Shown piece after piece: positions 16,508-25,318 of a stretch of 64,000 nt of DNA. The notes under the pieces are model-generated. The model searched no databases. It worked only from the letters and a program-made list of their open reading frames with translations, and had not been told where the DNA came from. The DNA is from Hamadaea sp. (lineage in GTDB: Bacteria > Actinomycetota > Actinomycetes > Mycobacteriales > Micromonosporaceae), in assembly GCF_013362815.1 (NCBI RefSeq), contig NZ_JABFVK010000013.1, forward strand, positions 186,001 through 250,000, read 5' to 3'. Numbering within the stretch: the stretch's first letter is position 1; each line of letters opens with the position of its first letter. The position numbers and the translations under genes were made by a program.

Positions 16508-18586
16508 ATGTTCCTGTTCATGATGATCGCTGCGTGCTACGGCGTGCTCCAGCTCGCCGTGCTGGGGTCGCCGACGCGATCGGTTCGGATCGCCAACCTA
16601 CTACTGGCCGTCACGGTCGGGCTCTACGGTTGCGGCGCGGTCGCCGTCGTCCTGCAGTTGCTGTACACCCGCAGTGTCGCGGCGCTGACGAGTACGCCGG
16701 TCGGCGAGGTGGTACGCACGGCTAGTTTCACGATGGACCCGATCATCGAGGAGGTCGTGAAGGTCCTCCCGCTGCTGATCCTGGTGCTGTCCCGTCGTAT
16801 CCGGGCGCAGTGGAGCCTTACCGACTACCTGCTGATCGGGGCGGCCACCGGGGCGGGCTTCGCGCTCGTCGAGGCCACCATGCGCTGGAGCCACCGGGCC
16901 GGCCAAGCCGTCGGCGACGTGTTCCACGGCTACACCGTTGGCGCGGGCCTCTTCGGCGGTGGCCAGCACATTCCCGGCCCGCTCAGCACGCTGCTGTCCT
17001 GGCTGCCCGCGCCGGTCGGTGACGCCGAGGCGTACCTGCTCAACGGCTCGTTGACGACTAACCTGCATCTGGCCTGGAGCGCACTGGCCGGGTTCGGCGT
17101 CGGGCTGCTCGTCCGCGGCCGCGGCTGGCAGCGCTGGCTCGGCGTACTCCCGTGGGCGTTCGCCGCGCTCGATCACATGGCGTTCAACCATGAGCTGGTC
17201 CACCCGGGTGAGGGCGGGATCTGGTTCTTCGTCGGCGGGGTACGCCTGCTGGAGCATGTGCTGTGGTTGCTTCCGCTGGCCTTGCTCGCGGTCGCGGTGG
17301 TGGTGGACTGGCAACAGTTGCGGGCTGGCAAGGCCGCACTGCCCGACGTGTTGTTGCCCGGGGAGCGGACGGGACAGCCGAGTCTGGCCGTATTGGGCAG
17401 GTTCGCCACCGTCGGCCTGCCCTGGACGCCTTTCATCGCGATGCGTTTCGTGCTCGTACGCCGAGCCCTTGTGTACGCCCACGCACGCGACACGACAGTC
17501 GCCGACGGACTGCTCGGGCAGGTACGCGCGGTGCGGGAGCAGATGGAGCGGGCAAGTGACGCGGCGGTCTGGCGTGCGATGGCGGCCCGCCGGGCACAGG
17601 CCGCCCCGGCGCGCCCGCGAGGGAGTCTGCTCGGCCGCTACTGGAAGGTCGGCGTGTCGCTGATCCTCGCGGTGCCGTCCGTATTCTTTCTGGTCCTCGG
17701 CGGGTTCCCGGCGACCTCGGGCATCCAGAAGCTGATGGCGACCGAGGTGGTATTCGCCGTACTGACGATCTTCTCGATCGCCGCGCTCGCCATGGTGGCG
17801 TGGAGCGTGTTCGTGACGGCTCGCCGGATGCCCGCCGCCTTCCGGGAGGCGTACGCCGACCCGGCCGTCAGCACCTCGTTCCGCACGGGGGTAGGGGCAG
17901 GCTCCCTCGGTGTGGGCCTGCTGGGCATGTCGAAGGTCATCGGCGGAGCCGGGGCGACCGGGCACCCGGTATCCAATGTGCACATCCTCGACGCGATCAG
18001 CCAGATGACCAACATTCTGGCGTTGGGCCTGCTTGCACTGTCCCTGTTGGCACTGTTCGCGGCCTTCATGGGTGGCACTGGTGGGCTCGGCGGCGCGCTC
18101 GTCATGGCGGCTGCCCGGATCAGCATGCTGGAACTGCTGCAGATGATCGCCATCGCCGGCATGAGCGTCATGGGCGCGCTCGGTCTCATCCTCGCCATGG
18201 CTGCCGGCGGTGGTTCGGGCACTGGCTCCGGCGAAGGCGAAGGCTCCGGAGAAGGGGAGGGTGAGGGCGAGGGCGAGTCGGAAAGCGAACGCCAAGCCCG
18301 CGAACAACGCGAACGCCGACAGGAGTACGAGGACAAGTACGGCGAGGAATACGGCGAAGAGCCGGGCGGTGACCAGCGCATCAGCGACGGCAACAAGATG
18401 GAGCTGGAAGACTCCGGCTGGCTCAAGGACGAGGTGCCGAACCCCGACGTACGCCGCAGGTTCATGGACTGGCTGCAGCGTGGCCACGAAGTCGGCGAGG
18501 AACACGTCCACCTGCGACCCGGATCCCGGGAAGCCGCTCAGGCTCTGGAGGAGTTCTTCCAGGAGTTCCCGGAGCTGCGGCCGTGA
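16508..18586 (+). CDS. large PrsW-like intramembrane protease with acidic C-terminal tail
   Basis: 692 residues from ATG 16508 with GAGGA eight bases upstream. The first 270 residues are a PrsW-type domain: 'DPIIEEVVKVLPL' (EExxK), 'GFALVEATMRW' and 'NLHLAWSALAGF' supply the expected Glu and His residues. A second membrane region follows (residues 380-570, about five spans). After residue 570 comes a low-complexity Gly/Glu/Ser stretch, then a charged segment 'EEYGEEPGGDQ' and a compact end 'DVRRRFMDWLQRGHEVG'. At twice the usual PrsW length it is probably a fusion in which the tail binds a partner. It converges on an ArsR gene with a 3-base gap. Confidence 0.82.
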   Translation: MFLFMMIAACYGVLQLAVLGSPTRSVRIANLLLAVTVGLYGCGAVAVVLQLLYTRSVAALTSTPVGEVVRTASFTMDPIIEEVVKVLPLLILVLSRRIRAQWSLTDYLLIGAATGAGFALVEATMRWSHRAGQAVGDVFHGYTVGAGLFGGGQHIPGPLSTLLSWLPAPVGDAEAYLLNGSLTTNLHLAWSALAGFGVGLLVRGRGWQRWLGVLPWAFAALDHMAFNHELVHPGEGGIWFFVGGVRLLEHVLWLLPLALLAVAVVVDWQQLRAGKAALPDVLLPGERTGQPSLAVLGRFATVGLPWTPFIAMRFVLVRRALVYAHARDTTVADGLLGQVRAVREQMERASDAAVWRAMAARRAQAAPARPRGSLLGRYWKVGVSLILAVPSVFFLVLGGFPATSGIQKLMATEVVFAVLTIFSIAALAMVAWSVFVTARRMPAAFREAYADPAVSTSFRTGVGAGSLGVGLLGMSKVIGGAGATGHPVSNVHILDAISQMTNILALGLLALSLLALFAAFMGGTGGLGGALVMAAARISMLELLQMIAIAGMSVMGALGLILAMAAGGGSGTGSGEGEGSGEGEGEGEGESESERQAREQRERRQEYEDKYGEEYGEEPGGDQRISDGNKMELEDSGWLKDEVPNPDVRRRFMDWLQRGHEVGEEHVHLRPGSREAAQALEEFFQEFPELRP

Positions 18587-18589
18587 GCG

Positions 18590-18946
18590 TCATCCTGAGG
18601 TGTACGGGGACGAAATGCCGCGGGCACGGGCCGGGCCGTGCTCACGGAGCATGGCCAGGAGCCCGGGGAAGCGTTGTTCCACCTCGTCGTAACGTAGCGT
18701 CACCAGCCGACGGATGCCGTCGACGCGCGTGCGGATGAGGCCGGCATCGCGCAGCACCTTGATGTGGTGCGACAGGGTGGACTTACCGATGGTGACGCCG
18801 GTTTCTCTGAGGACGTCGCTGCCGCAGGTCCAGTCCCCGGCCGCGTCGAGTGCTCGCACGAAGGTGAGCCGTACGGGGTCGGCGAGCGCGCTGAGCACGA
18901 CGTCGATCGTCACGGTCTCGATGGCGGGTTCGGTCACCTCGGTCAC
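18590..18946 (-). CDS. ArsR-family transcriptional regulator
   Basis: 118 residues from GTG 18946. The winged-helix pattern is clear: 'LADPVRLTFVRAL' at about 22-34, recognition helix 'GKSTLSHHIKVLRDAGLI' at 54-71, and wing 'TRVDGIRRLVTLRY'. Only one Cys (WTCGS) is present, so it is not a classic metal sensor. It is divergent from a quinone reductase gene, and a perfect palindrome lies between them; the simplest reading is that it represses both genes and responds to an electrophile or quinone-like compound, which is inference. Confidence 0.87.
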   Translation of the reverse strand: MTEVTEPAIETVTIDVVLSALADPVRLTFVRALDAAGDWTCGSDVLRETGVTIGKSTLSHHIKVLRDAGLIRTRVDGIRRLVTLRYDEVEQRFPGLLAMLREHGPARARGISSPYTSG

Positions 18947-18987
18947 GAGACGAAGCGTAGCCGCCTCTTGCGTAAAGTTCGACTGAG

Positions 18988-19021
18988 GTCGTACGGTACG
19001 ATGCAGATCGAACCGTACGAC
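18988..19021. promoter_or_regulatory. operator palindrome between ArsR and quinone reductase genes
   Basis: GTCGTACGGT (18988-18997) and ACCGTACGAC (19012-19021) are perfect inverted copies with a 14-base spacer. The element ATCGAAC also occurs twice nearby (about 19007 and 19026). The position in the divergent promoter makes it the likely ArsR binding site. Confidence 0.65.
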
Positions 19022-19044
19022 GCAAATCGAACATTGGACGGATC

Positions 19045-20064
19045 ATGAAGGCGATCATCTACCGCGACAACGGCGGCCCCGACGTTCTCCAACTCGTCGA
19101 ACGTGACCAACCCACACCGCAGCCCGGCACAGTCCGCGTCCGGGTCGCCGTGTCCGGGGTCAACCCAACCGACTGGCAGGCCCGCTCCGGCACCGCCCAC
19201 CGCAAGCTCTTCCCCGAGATCACCCCGCACCTCGACGGCGCAGGCGTGATCGACGCCGTCGGTGAGGGCGTCGATGTCGGCCGGGTCGGGCAGCGCGTGT
19301 GGCTGTTCATGGCCGCCGCCGGGAGACCCACCGGCACGGCCGCCGAGTTCACCGTCGTGCCCGCCGAGCAGGCCGTGCCGCTGCCCGACGAAGCCGGCTT
19401 CGACGTCGGTGCGTCGCTCGGCGTACCCGCGCTCACCGCACACCGTGCACTGACCGTCGCCGAGGACGGGCCGCGCCGCCTGCACCCCGGCGCGCTCGAC
19501 GGCAGGGTGGTGCTCGCCGCCGGCGGGGCCGGTGCGGTCGGGCACGCGGTCATCCAGCTCGCCCGATGGGCAGGCGCCACCGTGATCAGCACGGTCAGCG
19601 GCCCGGAGAAGGCAAAGCTGGCCACCGCGGCCGGCGCCCATCATGTGATCAATTATCGCGAGACCGACCCGGCCGCCGCCATCCGTGCGATCGCCCCCCA
19701 CGGCGTCGACATCGTCGCCGAGGTGGCGCTGGGCGCGAACCTCGCCCTGGACCTGGCCGTGCTGCGTACACGCGGCACGATCGCGACCTACGCCAACGAG
19801 GGCGGACAACCGGTCGAGCTGAACGTGGGGCAAAACATGGTGCTGAACACCCGCTTGCAATTCCTCGTGCTCTACACGGCCGGCCCGCAAGCGCGCGCCA
19901 CAGCCGTCGAGGACGTCGCCGCAGCGGTCCACGACGGTGCCCTGCCGGTCGGCAAGGAGCACGGCCTGCCACTAATCCGCTTCCCGCTGCATCGCACCGC
20001 CGACGCCCATCGGGCAGTGGAGACCGGCACGGTCGGCAAGGTGCTGGTGGACGTCACACCCTGA
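19045..20064 (+). CDS. zinc-independent MDR-family NADPH:quinone reductase
   Basis: 339 residues. 'MKAIIYRDNGGPDVLQL' is the usual start of the quinone oxidoreductase branch of medium-chain dehydrogenases. 'SGVNPTDWQARSG' replaces the catalytic Cys of zinc alcohol dehydrogenases, and 'AAGGAGAVGHAVIQLA' (about residue 155-170) is the NADP-binding loop. It should reduce quinones or unsaturated carbonyl compounds in the cytoplasm. The promoter is shared with the divergent ArsR gene. Confidence 0.85.
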   Translation: MKAIIYRDNGGPDVLQLVERDQPTPQPGTVRVRVAVSGVNPTDWQARSGTAHRKLFPEITPHLDGAGVIDAVGEGVDVGRVGQRVWLFMAAAGRPTGTAAEFTVVPAEQAVPLPDEAGFDVGASLGVPALTAHRALTVAEDGPRRLHPGALDGRVVLAAGGAGAVGHAVIQLARWAGATVISTVSGPEKAKLATAAGAHHVINYRETDPAAAIRAIAPHGVDIVAEVALGANLALDLAVLRTRGTIATYANEGGQPVELNVGQNMVLNTRLQFLVLYTAGPQARATAVEDVAAAVHDGALPVGKEHGLPLIRFPLHRTADAHRAVETGTVGKVLVDVTP

Positions 20065-20090
20065 GATTCAGCCAGTAGCCGCAGCTCCGA

Positions 20091-20110
20091 CGTCGGCGTT
20101 CGAGCCGACG
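20091..20110. terminator. short hairpin, possible terminator
   Basis: CGTCGGC (20091-20097) and GCCGACG (20104-20110) pair around a 6-base loop, 27 bases after the quinone reductase stop. No U-run follows. Confidence 0.4.
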
Positions 20111-20164
20111 ATCAGTCAGGGGCTTACCGACCCCGCTGGCAATCGCCGGTGAGGACCTGGGATC

Positions 20165-20902
20165 GTGTCACACATGATCATGCTGGATGCCTTCCGGGCT
20201 GCTGCCCAGCAGCAGGCGATGCCACACGATGACATCGAGTGGTGGCTGCGACTCGCGCGCCCCTGCCTGTACCTGAGCCGTGATGGGTCCGGCCCGGTGG
20301 TCGGATATTTCGGCGGCCGCCCGGCGCTGCCCGCCACGGTCGTCTGGCCTGAGGGAATGGTTCACCTGGCTACGCTCGACCTGGCCGCAGTCCCACACGG
20401 CTCGACGGACCTCGATCTTCCCGCTGACGGCGCCCTGCTGTTCTTCGCCGCGCCGAGCATGACCTCCACTGTCGGTCGCGTCATCCACGTGCCGGCCGGT
20501 GCTGCGGTCGTCGAAGCCGAGCCACCCGGCTCCACTGTGTACGACCGCTTCCCCCTGCACGCCAACGCGGACTGGAGCTTGCCGGGGGATCCCACCGACA
20601 GCCCCGAGTACCGACACGATCGACCGGACGAGGACGAGTACATCGACATCGTGTGGTATCTCGACCGGCCCGAGGCGGCGTTGATCCTCGGTGGGTACGG
20701 CACTTCGAACACCGGTGGATTGGGCGTTCCGGTCCGGTCTCCGGAAATCGAGGTGTTGCTGGCTCAGTTCTATCTGGGTGAGGTCGAGGTCGGCGAGGAC
20801 TTCGAGACCGACCTCGCCACCGTCTTCTACGTGATCGGTCGGGACGATCTCGCCGCTGCTCTGTTCGATCGAGTTTCCATGTCCACCGACTTCCACGGGT
20901 GA
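20165..20902 (+). CDS. DUF1963 (YwqG-like) protein
   Basis: 245 residues from GTG 20165, with GAGGAC eight bases upstream. 'YFGGRPALPATVVWP' followed by 'LATLDLAAVP' and 'GALLFFA' is the DUF1963 signature; the C-terminal half contains 'HRLLGGYG'-like motif in degenerate form ('ALILGGYGTS') and 'VFYVIGRDDLAAALFD'. No export signal. Members are common in actinobacteria and Bacillus; the molecular role is unknown. Confidence 0.8.
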   Translation: MSHMIMLDAFRAAAQQQAMPHDDIEWWLRLARPCLYLSRDGSGPVVGYFGGRPALPATVVWPEGMVHLATLDLAAVPHGSTDLDLPADGALLFFAAPSMTSTVGRVIHVPAGAAVVEAEPPGSTVYDRFPLHANADWSLPGDPTDSPEYRHDRPDEDEYIDIVWYLDRPEAALILGGYGTSNTGGLGVPVRSPEIEVLLAQFYLGEVEVGEDFETDLATVFYVIGRDDLAAALFDRVSMSTDFHG

Positions 20903-20925
20903 GCAGAACGGAATCGGTGTGATCA

Positions 20926-21309
20926 TCAGCCGCCGGCGGGCTGAAACAACTCGATCAGATTGAGGGCCGGGTCGGCGAGCAGGATCTGTCGCCCGCCCGG
21001 TCCGGACACCAGGTCGCTGCTGAACGCGACGCCTGCCGTTCGCAGCCTTTCGACCTCGGCGTCCAGGTCCTCGACGACCAGGTGGATGCGGTTACGGCCG
21101 GGAGTCGCATGGTCGGCGGGCGTGGCGCGGGCGCCAGAGCTGGCCGGGCCCGAGACAAGCAGCCGCAGCGAACCCCGAATGACGTCGGCGAACGCAGACC
21201 CGGCACTCGTGTTCTCCCGGAATCCCAGATGCGTGGTGTAGAACTCGACGGCGGCCTGCACGTCGTCAACGATGTAACGGACACTGACGTACTTATCCGC
21301 TTCGGACAT
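20926..21309 (-). CDS. glyoxalase/bleomycin-resistance/dioxygenase (VOC) superfamily protein
   Basis: 127 residues from the ATG at 21309, preceded by GAGGAGG; the longer open frame upstream has no domain content. The paired beta-alpha-beta-beta-beta layout is visible: 'VSVRYIVDDVQAAVEFYTTHLGF' and 'RNRIHLVVEDLDAEVERLRTAGV', ending 'LADPALNLIELFQP'. His in 'NRIHLVV' and Glu in 'LIELFQP' are candidate metal ligands. Substrate not predictable. It stands alone between converging and diverging neighbours. Confidence 0.83.
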   Translation of the reverse strand: MSEADKYVSVRYIVDDVQAAVEFYTTHLGFRENTSAGSAFADVIRGSLRLLVSGPASSGARATPADHATPGRNRIHLVVEDLDAEVERLRTAGVAFSSDLVSGPGGRQILLADPALNLIELFQPAGG

Positions 21310-21486
21310 GGGGACCTCCTCGGGCGGGCTCTGGCGGCCTGTACCCGCGGTCCCGCGCGCATAACCCGGCCGGTCGGCGGCTGACCGGCGCACGCCGGTC
21401 GTCGCGGCGTCGGCCGGGATGTCGGGGGTGGTGGAGGCGGCATTCACCATGGGCGACCTGCCGCCTCGCACCCACCGGAAGGAACC

Positions 21487-22809
21487 TCAGCGCTCCGCAG
21501 ACCGCGTACGCCGCCGGGCCGCCACGCCGAGCAAGACGACACCGGCGAGCACCAGCCCGATCGCCCACCACAGCACGCGGCCGACCTGATCGCCGGTGTT
21601 GGCCAGGGTCGGACCGGTCGGCGAGACCGACGGCGCGGGCGAGAAGGTGTTGGTGATCGTGACCGTCGCGTCCTCGTCGAGTTCGAACTCGGGGTACTGG
21701 GCGCTCGGCTGGCCGTCGCCGACGGTGTAGGCGACCGTCCACCCGGCGGGCAGGGAGGCGTTGTCCTCCTGGACGGCGCACGTCGAACCGACCGCGATGT
21801 CGGAGACCTGGACGGTGCCGCCGGCAGCGACGTCGACAACCTGCGGGGTGACCTGCCCGTTGATCTCGCCGGTCGGGTCGCCGTGGTCGTCCTCGCAGGT
21901 GATGCCCACGGTGAAGCCGGCCGGGACGGTCGTGCCCGTCGCGTCGACCACCTTGGTGACGTTCAGGCTGGTCTTCTCCACGTCGATCTTGGAGTAGTTG
22001 TTGACGACGACCGCGACGAGCGGGTCGTCGCCCTTGACCACACCGGTCGTCGCCGCGCTGGCCGGGATGTAGGTGACGGTGCTGCCGTCGGGGAAGGTGT
22101 CCGTGTTCTGTTCGGCGACGGTGCATACGGTGCCGTCGGGGATCAGGTCCAGCTTCTCCTGCCCGGCGATCGCCGCGCCACCACCGGAGTTGAAGGTGAC
22201 GTCGAACGGCGGGAAACCGGTGCAGCTGACCGTCACGGTGTAGGTGGTCGGCAAGTCCTCGACCGGTACGCCGGGGGGCGGGATCACGACCTTGCTCAGG
22301 ACGGCGTGCTCGTTCGTGCCGGGCTGTTCCTCGAGGTGGTAGCAGACGAACCAGTGACTGATGTCGGGGACGTTGCCGCCGTTGGTCAGCGGCGACTGGT
22401 AGTTCTGGTCCGGCGGCAGCGTCGGCGGCACATACGGCGCGCGGTAGACGTTGTAGCCGTCGCCGCCCTTGACGACCACGGCGTCGACGACCACGCCCGC
22501 CGCGGTGCCGGCCGGGGTGATGGCGACGTTGACGTACTTGCCGCCGGAGGTCGTCCCAACCACGTACTGGTCCTGGGCGCCGGCGTCGCCCTGCCCGCCG
22601 ACCTGGATGTCGTCGTCCGGTACGCCGGTCAGAGCCGCGCACGTGGTCACGTTGCCGTCGTGGAATTCGGCGCGGCTGTCCGACGGCTGGGCGTACACCT
22701 TCGGCGGCTGGAAGCCGGGGGCCTGAGCAGTTGCCCCGGTCGGCAGGGCCAACGCGGCCGCCAGCGCCAGGATTCCGATGCCGATGGCGCGTCCTCGGCG
22801 TGTCGTCAT
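21487..22809 (-). CDS. wall-anchored surface protein with DUF5979 domains and LANTG sorting signal
   Basis: 440 residues from ATG 22809, preceded by AAGGGGAA. A signal peptide ends near residue 28 (ATAQA). Two immunoglobulin-like DUF5979 domains follow in the second half: 'TYTVTVSCTGFPPFDVTF' and 'VTKVVDATGTTVPAGFTV', each with the pair of Cys typical of the family. The C-terminus is LANTG, a hydrophobic span, then RRRTR. LAxTG is the motif of class E sortases in high-GC actinobacteria. With the DUF11 protein it is the second sortase substrate here. Confidence 0.85.
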   Translation of the reverse strand: MTTRRGRAIGIGILALAAALALPTGATAQAPGFQPPKVYAQPSDSRAEFHDGNVTTCAALTGVPDDDIQVGGQGDAGAQDQYVVGTTSGGKYVNVAITPAGTAAGVVVDAVVVKGGDGYNVYRAPYVPPTLPPDQNYQSPLTNGGNVPDISHWFVCYHLEEQPGTNEHAVLSKVVIPPPGVPVEDLPTTYTVTVSCTGFPPFDVTFNSGGGAAIAGQEKLDLIPDGTVCTVAEQNTDTFPDGSTVTYIPASAATTGVVKGDDPLVAVVVNNYSKIDVEKTSLNVTKVVDATGTTVPAGFTVGITCEDDHGDPTGEINGQVTPQVVDVAAGGTVQVSDIAVGSTCAVQEDNASLPAGWTVAYTVGDGQPSAQYPEFELDEDATVTITNTFSPAPSVSPTGPTLANTGDQVGRVLWWAIGLVLAGVVLLGVAARRRTRSAER

Positions 22810-22867
22810 GTGAAAGTTCCCCTTGATTCGGATCTCGGCGGCTTCTCCGCGATGTGACCAGCGGGAA

Positions 22868-22939
22868 TGCTCGACAACGCGACCAGCCGGAGTGTGCTGG
22901 GGCGCGACCGGCGGATGTTCGGCAGCGCAACCAGCCGGA
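22868..22939. repeat. imperfect direct repeats upstream of the surface protein gene
   Basis: Three related units near 22868, 22895 and 22916 share the pattern tgYtcGgcarcGCgaCCaGCCGGa. They lie in the divergent region between the LANTG protein gene and the SulP gene. They may be binding sites for one regulator; this is inference. Confidence 0.4.
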
Positions 22940-23086
22940 CAATACCGGCATAGGATGCCTATATGGAGGTTCTGCCTCGGTGAGTCGCGCCGCGAAACCG
23001 CCGACATGAGATGTTTTGCGCGCTTATCCTGGCGGAACGTCGCCCTAGATGTCGGCGCGACAGGATGCGGGGGAGGGCGCTGGCTC

Positions 23087-24760
23087 ATGAGACCGCGGCT
23101 GGGCCGTCCACGCCCCGGCGACGTCGGAGCCGGGCTGGTGACCGGGCTGTTCAGCATCCCGGAGGGCATGGCGTACGCCTCGATCGCGGGTTTCAATCCG
23201 ATCGCTGGGCTGTTCGCGGGAGTGGTGCCCGCCGTCGTCGGCTCGCTGACCGCCCGGACCGTCCTCATGGTCACCACGCTGACCAGCGCGATCGCGCTCA
23301 CCGCCAACAGCGTGCTCACCGACGCCCGGCTGGAGTTCACCGCCGGGAACATCGCCGCGCTCGCGGTGCTCACCGGCCTCGTGATGCTCCTGCTAGGACT
23401 GTTGCGGCTCGGCGTCGTGCTCAATTTCGTCTCGCACGCTGTCATGACCGGCTTCTCGCTCGGCATCGCGGTGCAGATCATCGTGGGGGTCCTCAAGGAC
23501 GCGACCGGCTACCACCCGCAAGGCGGCAACAAGCTGGTCCAGCTCGCCGACGCGCTCACTCACATCGGCTCCTGGCAGGCCGCGGCGGTCGCGGTCAGCG
23601 CCGGCACCGTCGTGGTCTGGGCCGTTGCTCATCTGGTACGCCGACTGCAAACCGTCGCCCTCCTGGCCGCGATGGTCGTCGTGACCGCGGTCGTGGCAAT
23701 CCTCGGTACGCACGTCGAGCTCGTCTCCGACATCGCCGACATCCCCGCCGCCCTGCCGAAGCTGAGCCTCCCCGACTGGGGCAGTATGCCGACCCTGGCC
23801 GGGGGAGCAGTGGCGGTCGCCTTGGTCGCGCTCGCGCAGGCGGCCAGCATCGCACCCAGTGTGCCGAACCCCGACCGATCGCGTACTGACACCAATAGCG
23901 ACTTCGTCAGCCAAGGGTTGGCCAACGTGGCGGGCGGGCTGTTCCAGGCGCTGCCGGTCGGTGGGTCGTTGTCGCGTACCGGGGTGTCGGTGTCCGCTGG
24001 GGCGAAGACGCGCTGGGCCGGCATCTTCTCCGGCGTCTGGCTGGCCCTCATCGTGCTCGCCTTCGCGCCGCTCGCCGAGCGCATCCCGATGCCGGTCATC
24101 GGCGGACTCATCATGGTGGTCGGAGCGGAGATCATCTACGGGCGGCGGCGCGACGTCGCACTGGTCTGGCGTACCTCGAAATTGTCGACCGCGGCGATGG
24201 TGGTGACCTTCCTCGCCACCACCGGCCTGCCGCTCCAGCGGGCGATCATCCTCGGCGCAGTGCTGTCGCTGCTGCTCTACTGCGTGCAAGCCGCCCGCCA
24301 AGCTCACTTGGTCGCCCTTGTCCAGCAACGGGATGGCAAATGGCGTACCAGTGAAGTTCCGAAGAGATTGCCCGGACGAGCCGTGACCGTCTTGCACTAC
24401 GGCGGCGCGAGTCTGTTCGCGGAGCTGCCGGGCATCGACCAGCAGTGGCCCGATCCCGAGCCGGCCTCGGCGTCGCCGGGAGCGGGACCGGTGGTCGTGC
24501 TGTCGTTCCGCGGCCTGCCCGACGTGCCCTCGGCGACCATGATCAAGGTTCTCCATCGCCGAGCCGATCAGCTGCGCGAAGCGGGCGGCCGGCTCATGAT
24601 CGCGGGCGCGACTCCGTTGCTCGCGAAGACCCTGGAGGCCTCGCAGCTGACCGACGCGCTGGGGCCTGACTCGGTGTTCGTCGCGGACGAGACGATCTTC
24701 GCGGCCCTCGACCACGCGGTCGCCGGCGCGACCACCTGGCTGCAGCACCCGGCACAATGA
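23087..24760 (+). CDS. SulP-family anion transporter with STAS domain
   Basis: 557 residues from ATG 23087, which follows GGGGGAGGG at about ten bases. 'VTGLFSIPEGMAYASIAG' at about residue 16 and 'NSDFVSQGLANVAGGLFQALPVGGSLSRTGVS', read in two parts, are SulP signatures; ten or more membrane spans fill residues 15-430. The last 120 residues form a STAS domain ('GPVVVLSFRGLPDVPSATM' region). Such proteins move sulfate, bicarbonate or dicarboxylates across the cytoplasmic membrane. No carbonic anhydrase or sulfur gene is next to it. Confidence 0.87.
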   Translation: MRPRLGRPRPGDVGAGLVTGLFSIPEGMAYASIAGFNPIAGLFAGVVPAVVGSLTARTVLMVTTLTSAIALTANSVLTDARLEFTAGNIAALAVLTGLVMLLLGLLRLGVVLNFVSHAVMTGFSLGIAVQIIVGVLKDATGYHPQGGNKLVQLADALTHIGSWQAAAVAVSAGTVVVWAVAHLVRRLQTVALLAAMVVVTAVVAILGTHVELVSDIADIPAALPKLSLPDWGSMPTLAGGAVAVALVALAQAASIAPSVPNPDRSRTDTNSDFVSQGLANVAGGLFQALPVGGSLSRTGVSVSAGAKTRWAGIFSGVWLALIVLAFAPLAERIPMPVIGGLIMVVGAEIIYGRRRDVALVWRTSKLSTAAMVVTFLATTGLPLQRAIILGAVLSLLLYCVQAARQAHLVALVQQRDGKWRTSEVPKRLPGRAVTVLHYGGASLFAELPGIDQQWPDPEPASASPGAGPVVVLSFRGLPDVPSATMIKVLHRRADQLREAGGRLMIAGATPLLAKTLEASQLTDALGPDSVFVADETIFAALDHAVAGATTWLQHPAQ

Positions 24761-24768
24761 CGGTGTGA

Positions 24769-25215
24769 TCACGCGGGTGAGGTGGCTGACAAAGGGCCTT
24801 CGATCACAAGGTTCAGTGACTGCCGTCCGGACTTGATCCCTCCGCAATCCGCCCAGACGTGAAAATCGGTCTCAAAGCGCAACCCCTGCGGATCGGTGTG
24901 CTGAACGCCTTCGAGGTTGAACGTCACGACGGTTCCCGCGTTGATGGCGGTTGGAGCGCCCACCAGCCCACGGCCGAGGTCGGACTCGGCGATACAGGAC
25001 ACGGCGTCGTCGCTGCCGCGATTGACGACATCGAACCAGACCTTCACCTCCTGATCGCCCGTCCGGCTGACCGACCCCACCTTGTCGACGTGGGCCTCGG
25101 TGACTTCGAGGACCACGTCTGGACTCGCCTGGAGCGACCGCATGACGACTGCCGCCGCAAAGAGGAGCACAGTGCAAGCCGAGGTGGCGATCAGGACGCG
25201 TACGCCGGTCGACAT
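24769..25215 (-). CDS. membrane-anchored or secreted protein of unknown function
   Basis: 148 residues from ATG 25215, preceded by GGAGG; the longer upstream frame runs through a hairpin and is not credible. One N-terminal hydrophobic segment (VLIATSACTVLLFAAAVVM) anchors or exports it. The rest reads as a beta-sandwich ('VVLEVTEAHVDKVGSVS', 'VKVWFDVVNRGSDDAVSC') resembling DUF4352-like external domains, with two Cys. It converges on the SulP gene. Confidence 0.72.
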   Translation of the reverse strand: MSTGVRVLIATSACTVLLFAAAVVMRSLQASPDVVLEVTEAHVDKVGSVSRTGDQEVKVWFDVVNRGSDDAVSCIAESDLGRGLVGAPTAINAGTVVTFNLEGVQHTDPQGLRFETDFHVWADCGGIKSGRQSLNLVIEGPLSATSPA

Positions 25216-25318
25216 TGCAACCTCCGAGTGCGCGGGTGGCACGAACCGTAGCACCACGGCGCACCTTCGACGCTGCTGTTCCGCGGGACAGCCCTCCTTC
25301 GCGGGAGATGCCGACGCC

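Noticed and set aside
16601-18511. 636-codon minus-strand frame opposite the large PrsW-like gene
   Set aside because: Codon bias and conserved motifs belong to the plus strand.
24761-24800. Terminator between the SulP gene and its converging neighbour
   Set aside because: Only a 6-base GTGATC inverted pair over 40 bases is seen; too weak to report.
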